36,241 bases of DNA, from assembly GCF_000003815.2 (NCBI RefSeq), contig NW_023365633.1, positions 22,566 through 58,806 of the forward strand. The letters are read 5' to 3'. A model generated the notes under the pieces. The model was not told where the DNA came from. It did not search any database and saw only the letters and a program-made list of their open reading frames with translations. Of the stretch, positions 20,001 to 29,800 are shown piece after piece. Source of the stretch: Branchiostoma floridae (Eukaryota; Chordata; Leptocardii; Amphioxiformes; Branchiostomatidae). Within the stretch, counting starts at the first letter, position 1. Each line of letters starts with the position of its first letter. Both the position numbers and the translations under genes were made by a program.

Positions 20001-23000
20001 TCACACATATAAAGCAGCAGGGCACGGGACCTGCAGGGGAGGCAGGGTTCCAGGCTACTCTTACAGAAGGTTTATCACACATATAAAGCAGCAGGGCACG
20101 GGACCTGCAGGGGAGGCAGGGTGCCAGGCTACGCTTACAGAAGGTTTATCACACATATAAAGCAGCAGGGCACGGGACCTGCAGGGGAGGCAGGGTTCCA
20201 GGCTACTCTTACAGGAGTTTTGTCACAGAAATGTATCTATTATTCAATTCTAGAAATTAAAATATTTTAGGTCAATGATCAATCAATGATATAATTACTA
20301 ATTTCCTTCAAATTGGTTGTAGGGCTTTCTATGGTGAAACGATAGCAAGCGGTCACATATTGATAAATTCTAAACTAAAGGTAGGATAACTGCATTCACT
20401 CAATAAAACTGTCAGTGTGCCAAGACATCAATCTGGTCTTGAAAAGTCTCAGGACTACCATATTAAATTGCTGTGGCAATATGATTGTTTTTTAAAAAGG
20501 CAGATACATAAAACATTTCTGAAAATTTCTGACAACACACTGGGGAATAATTCCCCTGATCTTTTTGACAATGAATCATGGCTTGCAACAAGAAGGGACT
20601 GCAAATTCTTCCATTTCAATTAGATTATGCAGCTAGAAAGCAATATATTGGTTACCAACAAATAGCAGAGTATCACAACTGTAGCCAGAGAGACTGCTAT
20701 GAAGGTTACAACGTACCTGGCAGCAGACATGCAGAGCGGATGGTCGTCAGGGACGACGCCCTTCCCCATGGGGGTTGGCAGGAAGGGGAGACCCGTCTTC
20801 TCCACGAACTGTCGTATACTACCCTCCGCACGGGAGAACGCAGCACCTGGGGTATCACACAGGAGTTAGCCTGGGGTATCACACAGTAGTTAGAAAAACT
20901 TCCCTCCGCACGGGAGAACGCCGCACCTGGGGTATCACACAGCAGTTAACCACAAACTGTCGTATACTTCCCTCCGCACGGGAGAACGCCGCACCTGTGG
21001 TATCAAATGGCAGTTAACCATGCTGCTGCAGTTTAACACCCTGTGGTACAGCAGTTAACAAGCAGTATCGCAGTTAACTTGTGGTATCACACAGCAGTTA
21101 ACCTGTGGTATCACACGGCAGTTAACCTGTGGTATTATGCTGCAGGTAACCTATAGTATCAGGCAGCAGCTTAACAACTTGCAGTATCACTGACAATTTT
21201 TACAACCTGTGGTATTATACAACAGTTTAACAACCTGTGGTGTCACACAGCAGTTTAACAACATGGCAGTGGTATCACATTCACACTACATCACATGTAG
21301 CAAACTGAGCAAACATTCAAGAACAGTTACCTTTCCCAATAATCACCAGAGGTCGCTGTGCCCTTGTTAGCACTGATGTTGCCTTCACCACTGCAGCGGG
21401 ATCTGCCAACACCTTCGGCGGGGGTGGACAGCATGGCACCGTGCGGAGCTGAGACTGCCCCACCTGCTTGTTGACCAGCTGCCCAGGAAGGTCGAGGTAA
21501 CACGCGCCCGGCCGGCCGTACATGCTGTTCCGCACTGCCTTCTCCACGAAGAATGGGATGTCTCGCACTCCGGGAATCCTCGCAGCGTACTTACAGTGGA
21601 GCCTGCTGCTTTCCACCTGCAGGTTGAAAAACAATTGTAATGAATTTAAACAAATGGATGGTGGGCTTACAATTCACTCTGGCTTCTTCTTATTTTCACC
21701 ACTCTGTACAGGATGGGTTGTGTGTAGATTGTGTGTCCTTAACTATATTGTACATTGTTTCCTATGATGATGTTTCCTATACCATCTACAGAGATAATAC
21801 TTCACTGTCTAAAGTGATAGGAAATAATGAGTGACAGCTTACAGATGTGCCCTGTGTGGCAGAGACTGTCATTCTCGTATAGGGCTATTTAGCCACAGTT
21901 GACGCTGTTAAGGGCTGATATCCCCAATTAGGATTTTACCATGGTCAATATTGACCGAAGGAGGCCATTGAACCTCCAGAGATAATACTTCATATTCCCA
22001 TCTGCTTCTCCTTCGAAAGATGTTTTCTAAAGAATCATCACTTTAGTGTAAAGTTGAGTCTAGTCATCAATGTTTCACCTAACCCTTGACTTGAGTGACC
22101 TTGACCTTTGCCCCTTCTAACCTCTGACCTGTGGATACTCCTGGAAGGCCCCCATGCCCTCCTGGTCCTCGTCGCAGGCTCCACCAATCACCAGCAGCGG
22201 CCAGCAGTTCACCGTGGCATTCGCCATCCCACCAATCACGTGCAGGATGCCCGGACCGGACACAACCAGGCACACGCCGGGCCGTCCGGTCAGGTATCCT
22301 GGGACAGAGAATAATATATTAGTCATCAGTGTTTGGTTACCAGGATGTTAGGCCCCAGCTGATCACGAAGGTTCCGTAATGGCCTTGGGACAGGGTCAGG
22401 GTTAGGGGTTAGAGTGTAAAGGTTAAAATCCTCCTGGAGTCCTGGTGCCATGCCCAGATTGGCTTCGTTGCACAGTGGTGAAATCTGACCTGTTACATGA
22501 TGATGTTATATAATGTAATCTCACCCATAAGTTATCAGGGTCTCAATTAGTAAATTATGTGTCTGAACGGTCCAGGAAGTTCTTGAGGAATCTTGAGATC
22601 TTGCTCAAACTCTTAAAGACGTTTCCACAGTCTTACCTATGGCCTGAGCAGCGTAGCATGCTGACTGTTCGTTTCTCATGCCCACATAGTGAATCCCTGC
22701 CTGCTGCAGGTCCATGCCCACCTCTATCACCTGCCTCCTCTACTCTACCTCTACCCTACCTCTACTCTACTGTAACTCTACTCTACCTCTACTCTACTCT
22801 AACTCTACTCTACCCTTACCTATGGCCTGTGCAGCGTAGCAGGCTGACTGTTCGTTCCTCATGCCGACATAGTGTATCCCGGCCTGCTACAGGTCCATGC
22901 CCACCTCCACCACCGGGATCCCTCCTCCACTCTAACTTTACTCTAACTCTTCTCTAACTCTACTCTAACTCTTCTCACTCTACTCTACTCTAACTCTACT

Positions 23001-23206
23001 CCACCCTTACCGATGGCCTGAGCGGCGTAGCAGGCCGACTGTTCGTTCCTCATGCCGACATAGTGAATCCCGGCCTGCTGCAGCGCCATCCCCACCTCCA
23101 CTACCGGGATCCCCACGATGCCGAACGCGTACTCCACTCCCTGCGCCTTCAGGGCTTCAGCCAGGGCCATCGCGCCTGTCACCTTACTGTCGTCTGCCTC
23201 CCCCAT
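14533..23206 (-). CDS. HACL1: 2-hydroxyacyl-CoA lyase 1 (peroxisomal, TPP-dependent)
   Basis: Exons in transcript order: 23206-23011, 22298-22129, 21616-21331, 20846-20717, 19674-19563, 18859-18747, 16679-16550, 15938-15676, 15316-15163 and 14706-14533. All are GT-AG and phase-consistent, giving 575 codons (human 578). HACL1 cleaves 2-hydroxyacyl-CoA, such as 2-hydroxyphytanoyl-CoA, into an aldehyde and formyl-CoA in alpha-oxidation. Visible: TPP-enzyme N domain with FGIVGIPV and GMRNEQ (the conserved Glu, residue 55); [12 protein letters not shown]; a central domain with [18 protein letters not shown]; and the cofactor motif GDS (about 451-453) to NNN (478-480) in [17 protein letters not shown] / [14 protein letters not shown]. 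The C terminus RSGL replaces the human SNM-type PTS1; peroxisomal import is inferred. ATG 23206 is preceded by an AG acceptor-like site at 23231, so an untranslated first exon may exist. Introns carry many exon-edge repeats. Confidence 0.96.
16205..16350. repeat. Imperfect inverted repeat in HACL1 intron
   Basis: ACTCCAGTCTTTGGCAAGGA (from 16214) is mirrored by TCCTTGACAAAGACTGGAGT (ending about 16340). ATCCACTGCT and AGCAGTGGAT are mirrored inside. A palindromic GACGTC lies in the loop (about 16294). It is probably a small foldback/MITE remnant. Confidence 0.55.
16683..18390 (-). repeat. 92-bp array of HACL1 exon 7 starts (17 full and 2 partial extra copies)
   Basis: Each unit holds, on the minus strand, a TTG-rich tract, the acceptor TTTAG, about 59-63 bases copying the start of HACL1 exon 7 ([12 protein letters not shown], then [10 protein letters not shown]) and then the next unit. 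The real exon (16679-16550) is the last unit. Units differ in the length of the (CAA)n tract and at about a dozen exonic positions. No unit except the real one continues into the rest of exon 7 or has a convincing donor. Two partial copies lie at about 16798 and 18358. Confidence 0.9.
19163..19243 (-). pseudogene. Partial copy of HACL1 exon 5 (donor side), diverged
   Basis: The minus strand reads [15 protein letters not shown], then a KVKAIQ-like end and the donor CAA|GTCAGTC, matching the 3' two-thirds of the real exon ([15 protein letters not shown] ... VKTIQ). Several replacements (W to C, G to S) suggest a non-functional copy. Confidence 0.65.
19389..19470 (-). pseudogene. Partial copy of HACL1 exon 5 (donor side), open frame
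   Basis: The minus strand reads [16 protein letters not shown] and STTVKTIQ with donor CAG|GTCAGTC. The frame is intact but several residues differ from the real exon (N to H, F to Y). It is flanked by CACTCACTC-type simple repeats shared with the copy at 19163. Confidence 0.65.
19672..20220 (-). repeat. About 74-bp array of HACL1 exon 5 acceptors
   Basis: About eight units, two of them about 6 bp shorter. On the minus strand each has CTCCCCTGCAG followed by GTCCCGTGCCCTGCTGC, the acceptor and first 17 bases of exon 5 (19674-19563), then TTTATATGTGTGATAAACC intron sequence. The right end is the truncated unit near 20215. Confidence 0.85.
20880..21290 (-). repeat. Copies of HACL1 exon 4 acceptor, then a GGTATCACACAGCAGTTAA repeat
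   Basis: Two copies (about 20895-20940 and 20965-21003) repeat the start of exon 4 (AAFSRAEG on the minus strand) with its acceptor. Beyond them, up to about 21270, a degenerate 25-30-bp repeat of the adjoining intron sequence (CCTGTGGTATCACACAGCAG on the plus strand) continues. No gene. Confidence 0.7.
22637..22730 (-). pseudogene. Open partial copy of HACL1 exon 1 (donor side)
   Basis: The minus strand reads [18 protein letters not shown], then [13 protein letters not shown] and the donor ATAG|GTAAG. It has no stop and is preceded by an AG (GGAGGCAG|GTGATAG). It matches the 3' half of the first coding exon (23011-23103), with V to I and A to D changes; most other differences are synonymous. 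It could only be used by lengthening or replacing exon 1 sequence. Confidence 0.7.
22820..22921 (-). pseudogene. Partial copy of HACL1 exon 1 with a stop codon
   Basis: Same segment as the copy at 22637-22730, ending with donor ATAG|GTAAGG, but CAG has become TAG early in the copy. (CTCTA)n-type simple repeats separate the two copies and the real exon (about 22738-22812 and 22925-23000). Confidence 0.7.
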
Positions 23207-23885
23207 TTTTCTGACGTACAAGTCTTGGTCCTACAAGAATGTGGTTCTGTGTCTATCTAGGAAGACGCTAGACGCGCGGTAAAAGTTGTAGAGTTCACTG
23301 TTCGAGCGTCCAGGACGACTGAATATGACAACTTGCTCGTTCGGTCATGTCACACCCCTTGGCCTATATCACAGACGTGGACTTTGTATGTTTTGGTCTG
23401 GTAGGGGTCAATGACCCCGCGGTCACTCTGCTCTCGTGCCCAGAATGTGTTACAAAGTATCAGAAAGTAAACGCAAAAAGGTAAAACTTTAGTTTGTATT
23501 ATACTGAAAGGCAGTAAAAATAAAAATATGAGTATATAAACGACCGGATGAGATGTTAGATTTACAGTTTGGGTGCCCCAAGTATTTTGAATCCTGAGAA
23601 CGAGATGCATATGGACGATTTCACTTCTTAACATATTTCCAACCTTCTTAAATACACGTGCTTAGGCAGATTCCAACAAAATGATGAAATATCATTTAAG
23701 AATTATTTTAGATCAGTATAGATATGAAGAAAGAACCGAATAGTTTTAACAAAGTGTACTAGTTAATTAATTCAACTCCCCCATCATATAATGCGCCAGT
23801 CCCGATCCGTTGCTAGGCTGGTTGCTAAGGGAAGCCCAGGTCCAACAGATATCGAGTTTCCGCCTTTGCTGTCAAAGTTTGTCTC
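23207..23885. promoter_or_regulatory. HACL1/CFAP119 intergenic region with RFX-like half-sites
   Basis: The two start codons face away from each other across 679 bases. Two direct RFX half-sites GTTGCTA lie at 23809-23815 and 23821-23827, about 60-80 bases before the CFAP119 start, consistent with a ciliary-gene promoter. No TATA box stands out. A possible HACL1 untranslated-exon acceptor lies at 23231-23232 on the minus strand. The rest (about 23350-23780) shows no supported gene. Confidence 0.5.
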
Positions 23886-26800
23886 ATGTCGTTCTTGGAA
23901 GTCGCCTTGGCAAACATGCCTGCGCCCACGGAGTCCACGCCTGGCACCAAAATCATACAGGTAACGTTAAAGATACTGATTCTTTCCCGTCTTTTGTTGT
24001 TGTTATGCTCCTTCCACGTTGTTGTTGTCGTTTCTTGGATTGGGAGATCTCTCGCCCTCCCCCTCAATCGTTTCAAATATAACAGCGTTTTCAAATCTAA
24101 GCGTATGGATTTTTGAGCAGCTATGGAGTATCCTGCCAATGATTTAGTGATACAATAATACTAGAAACGTCTGTAACTTTGAACAAGGTATAATTTATTG
24201 CATGTTGCAATTGGGTTTACGGAAAAGGCTGGCCTGTCTACCTGGGCTGTCTACCTTGGCTGTCTACCTGGGCTGGCTATCACGTCAGGCTACTTGGACC
24301 TACGAAAGCCCATTGGGACAAAAGCTGTTTTAGCAGTAGGGGTTGTTTGTGCTCAGCGAAGAAGTTTTGTCTGAAGGATCTGTGTGTTATCATGTGAAGT
24401 GGCTTTATGTGAAGGAGCTGCTTGTGAAGCAGCTGTGTTTGAAGGAGCTGTGTGTGAAGGGGCTGTGTGTGAAGCAGCTGTATTTGAAGGAGCTGTATAT
24501 GTTACATAACCCAGAGGTTCTGGGTTCGAATCAGTTGATATGCCACCGATCTTGTGCGCTTGGGAAGGGCTCTTAACACGACTTTCCTCCCTTCACTAGG
24601 GTAGAGAAAAGAGTACCTAGCTTCGGTAAGGGCCCTACCTCAGATAGGGCATAGAACCCACCACACTTACGGAAAAGACTAGGGATCCTTCCTCCCCAGT
24701 GTAAATGGTTCAAAACCTTAAGTCCTATGGCCACACCTGGGGTAATTGCTGTCGTATTGAGGTCACCTTAGTTAGCACCGAAAGGCAGCAGTTCCAGACC
24801 CTTGCACTTTAGCAACGCTTATTTTAAGCTCCTCACAATTCAATTGTCGATCCTAATGTATGGCGCAGAAGCCGGGACCCTGATAGCCACTAAAGAACGG
24901 CTCCTGGACGCCTTTGACCAATTTACTAGCCACCAGTCTTAAGACTAATCCAATCAGCCCGATAAGTCGTGTTAACAGCCCTTCCCAACGGCACAAGATC
25001 GGTGGCATATCAACTGATTTGAACCCAGTACCTCTGGGTTATGTAACACACACAATAGCTTCACACATAGCTTCATTGAGCACAAACAAACCCTACTGCT
25101 AAAACAGCTTTTGTCCCAATGGGCTTTCGTAGGTCCAAGTAGCCTGACGTGATAGCCAGCCCAGGTAGACAGCCCAGGTAGACAGCCCAGGTAGACAGGC
25201 CAGCCTTTTCTGTAAACCCGTTGCAATTTGTTGATATCACTGTTGTCATGGTTGTGTTTCATCTGGCTGAGTAGTTTCTATTTTTCTCATCGTTCCCGCC
25301 CTTTTCTTACAGCCCCGTCGTCACAAGGGACGGGTAGTCGTGTGGTAAGTACAATACTTTGTTAGATTTCATCTAAATTTTAAATCAAATGGTTAAATAT
25401 CTGTTTGACAACTTTTTTGATTTTTGCAACTCACACCAATGTTTTCCAATGTTGAAGAGAAAAAATGTATCTCACACCAATGTTTTCCTTGTTGACCCCC
25501 AGGGAGGACCTGTCTGTCAACCACATGGATGCCATCGACCAGGCGACCACACCTGACGAACTAAGGAGGTAAAAGTTGTGAAAACATTCCACCATCAAAT
25601 ATTTAGCTTTTTGCTAAGGCAATAATTACCCTGAATGCAAATTTCAAAAGGACAACCAATATAACAGCAGATTGGTGTAGCACACCTGAGCTTTGGGGAC
25701 ACTTGGTGGTGCTACATGGTTATGTAAGAAAATGTCATGAAAAAAAGTTCATATCAACCTTGGACATCCATTTTAAGCTCATGAGCCAGCTAGTGAAAGC
25801 ACTTCAAGATTGAGATGTAGATTTTTATTCTCTGTCTTGCCTTTCAGCATCCTGGGTCAGATTTTCGGGATGTCCGACCACAGTTCTACATCTACAAAAG
25901 GGTTACCTCTCAAACCCCCAAATAGCCCCATAAGGGGCAATGTATGGGGGGTATAGTTGAGGTCCTGGTTAGGGTGAGCAGGCCTCCTGCCTGGCACGGA
26001 AAGAGTCATATCTAATACAGACTTTTATAAGCCTAGATATATCTCTCAATCTCCTAAATAAATATCTCAATCTCGGGGTGCCATCACTAAGGCACCCCGA
26101 GATTGAGATATATATTGATAGTTTTTTTGTTGTTGAATTTTGATGAATATTGAATTGCAGCATCCTGGGCCAGATTTTCGGGATGTCAGACCACCGAGAT
26201 AACCTGAAGAACGGTGTCCTGATGGACCTGTTTGTGTACACCATCCTGCACGCTCGCAGGCAGGGCTTCAACAAGGAGCAGACCTCCGCTTTCTTCTCCA
26301 TTGTCAAGAGAACTCATGCTGTCTGCGTAGGTCAGTATAACCCTTGAACCCTGACCCCCAGCCTCTAAACCCTTACCCTTGAACTCTTACACGTGGGCAA
26401 GTTAGCTTACCCTAACAAGGAGCAGACCTCCGCTTTCTTCTCTATTGTCAAGAGAACTCATGCTGTCTGCGTAGGTCAGTATGACCTTGAACTCTAACCC
26501 CCAGCCTCTAAACCCTAACCCTGATCCCCAGCCTCTAAACCCTAACCTCATTACTCTTACACATAGGCAAGTAGCCCTAACCCTAACAAGGAGCACACCT
26601 CCGCTTTCTTCTCTATTGTCAAGAGAACTCATGCTGTCTGCGTAGGTTAGTATAACCTTGAACCCTGACCCCCAGCCTGTAAACCCTAGCCTTTTAACTC
26701 TTACACGGTGGGGAAAGTAAGTTGGGCTAACCCTAACAAGGAGCACATCTCTATACTACATTCTTGTCTATTTCCGTCTGCATAGGTCTGTACTATGTCT

Positions 26801-29800
26801 ATATTTGTGACAGTTATTAATTGACTTTATGAGATTGTATCATGTCCAACTTAAAGGTCCTAAGAATCTCTTTTGGTTCCATCTCCACAGAAACGCCATT
26901 TGGAAACGTCCAGGAATGTTACAATTACTTCACAGAACTGCTCCTCTGTCATGGCACCAAGGTGAGAACCACAATTTTCTTCATTAGAACAGTGAAGATC
27001 AGGAGTACATGTTGCCTGTAACACAATAGTATTGTACTGTTTGCAATCTTAATAAATCAAATCAAGTCATACATGCCAGTTTTCTTTCTTAGTGTAGCGA
27101 CATTAAAAGCTTCCACCCCATTAGGTCACATCAATTTAATTTCTTGGTTCTTAGGTTTGAAAATAATAATCTTTAGTTGGAAAATCAACATGAAAACTGA
27201 GTCTGAGATGAAAGTGTGAACCTTGTACAGTTTCACTTGATCAGAGTCCCTGTGATATTTGTTGGGATAAACAGAGTCCTGTCCTTGGTGCTGAAGCCTG
27301 GTAAAATCCACCTCAACCTCGTTTTTTGGGAGTGAATATACAATAATGCTAGTTCACATTGTATCTAATAACAGAGTAATCAGGGATATCAAATTGACAG
27401 ACTCTGTTCTCAAACTACAGTACTTTGAAAATAGTACAGTTTAAAATCACTGCCTGTCAACTTGATGATTTTTAAAAACAACGGATATAGGTTACACCGT
27501 GGAGAAAGGTGAACTAGTGTTAGAATTCAGACTCAAGTTTTTCCTCACAGCACTAGTACTTCTTTTACCTGAACTTGTTGCTTCATTTTGGCAAAGAATT
27601 GAGACACGGCCTTCAAAACATTGCAAAACACTTTAATATGCCTTTACCTGCCACAGAGACCTCCCTTCAGCGTTGACCTGTTTGATGCAGACCAAGTCAG
27701 GAACATCACGGATTACGTCGTCAACACCTACTTCAGACACTTCAAACTCTACAAATATGTCTTCACACCAAAGGTAACGCACGGTGCCTTCCCTCTGCTG
27801 TGTATAGATGGGCTAGCTTGTCTTTCTGTTGTCAATAATTGTACTAACTTTAAGGATTTTGATGGATTGAGTGATATATGTTTGTGTCACTGACAAAAGA
27901 CAGACGATGCTGTCTAAAACATCTGACCATTTCAAAAACCATATCCAGTTGCTTGAGTAACTATTATTTGGTGTATCATTACCTGGCTGTCTAACCTTTA
28001 TCAACATGTGCATGTGCAAGATCTAACTTGAGTTTGCAGCTATAAGGGGGAGGGAAAAGGCCGACTGTACATAATAAAGTGGTGTTGAATAAAAATTGAT
28101 GTTGCTGTGTATTAGCTGCAACCTTGGGTCTGATCAAGGTCAAGTTCCTTTAAAGTTATGTATTCATTTGATACTTGGCAGGCCTTGTACGTGAGCATGT
28201 TACAGACAGTGGTGAACTTGACTCTCCTGTTTGTTTTGTTGTAGGTTCAGCTGGACCTAACCATGAAGTATGTGGGGATCCCAGAGACTCCACAGCCTGA
28301 AGAAGGTGAGAAAGCATTTCTGGACACATTAACCAGTAAAAGCCTTGAAAATCATCATGATGGCAAAAACATGACCTCAGTAGTGCCAATAAATGCATGT
28401 TGCCAACAGTTGACTTTCTCACCATCCAAAGATGCTACGCTTTCTCTGTCCTTGGTTCTGAAGCTATAGTCATGTATTATTCAATAGAGAATCATGACAA
28501 AAGCATGGATTTAGTGGTTCTGTGGGTTACTGCATGTTTGCAACAGTTTGATCCCTGCACAACTGACTTTCTTACCATGAAAAGATGTCACCTTTTCTCT
28601 GTCCTTGGTGCTGAAGATATAATTATGTATTATCCACTAGAGAATCATGAAAAAAGCAAGACTTAAGTGGTACTGTGAGTTACTGCATGTTACCAACAGT
28701 TTGATTGATACAGTACTGATTTTCTCATCATCCAAAGATGTCACCCTTTCCCTGCCCTTGGTGCTGAACCTATGGTTAATATGCACTATTTTGTTTGAAC
28801 CTTTGTTTATCCACTAGAAGTTGTTAGTCGTGATCAGTTGATGACTCTTACATCCATGTGTTTGTGATCACAGAGGAACAGATGAACCTTTGTTTATCCA
28901 CTAGCAGTTGTTGGTCATGATCGTTGATGATTATTACACCCATGTGTTTGTGATCACAGAGGAACAGATGAACCTTTGTTTATCCACTAGAAGTTGTTAG
29001 TCGTGATCAGTTGATGACTCTTACATCCATGTGTTTGTGATCACAGAGGAACAGATGAGCCTTTGTTTATCCACTAGCAGTTGTTGGTCATGATCGTTGA
29101 TGATTATTACACCCATGTGTTTGTGATCACAGAGGAACAGATGAACATTTGTTTCTCCACTAGAAGTTGTGAGTTATGATAAGTTGATGACTCTTACATT
29201 TGTGTGTTTGTGATCACAGAAGAACAGAAGGAGGAGGAGCAGCCTGGTCCTGATGCTGAGGCAGCAGAGCAGCAGGAGGAGCCACAGGAAGGTAACGGTC
29301 TCACTTGGGCCTCGCTAACTCTATTTCCTCCAGGAAGATAAGGGTGTGAGCGGATGAAACACAGTCATTCTGAGACAGACAACCAACCTTTACCCCCTCC
29401 TGTAGACATAGTAAACTTTTGAAATAATAGTTCCATTCTCTTCCTTTCTGTTACCTTCCTTCAGTATGAATTGTCATAGAATAGGTACAATGTATGTCCT
29501 TCATTTGTCTTTGGAAATAGTGCATCTTTCCATCTTTCTTGCTTCTGTTCTGATGCTTTTTTCATAAGCTCTTTTAGCTTGAATTTCTTTAGAACACTGA
29601 TTGATAAGCCAGTTACTTACAGCTAGCATCTGTAGCATTGTAAAATCCTTGGTATAAAATCTAGTATTGTAGAATTAGTATCACTGAAACCTGACATTTT
29701 TCCCCTTCTTCCCTCATATCTACCAGTAGAAAGAATCCTGTAGTATGCTGTATAATAGGGCTAGCCTGGTATTCAAATCTATTAGCTGCCAAGTCTGTTT

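Noticed and set aside
24500-24560. A tRNA gene around the GGTTCGAATC motif
   Set aside because: No matching A-box, acceptor stem or anticodon arm was found; the motif belongs to a foldback repeat.
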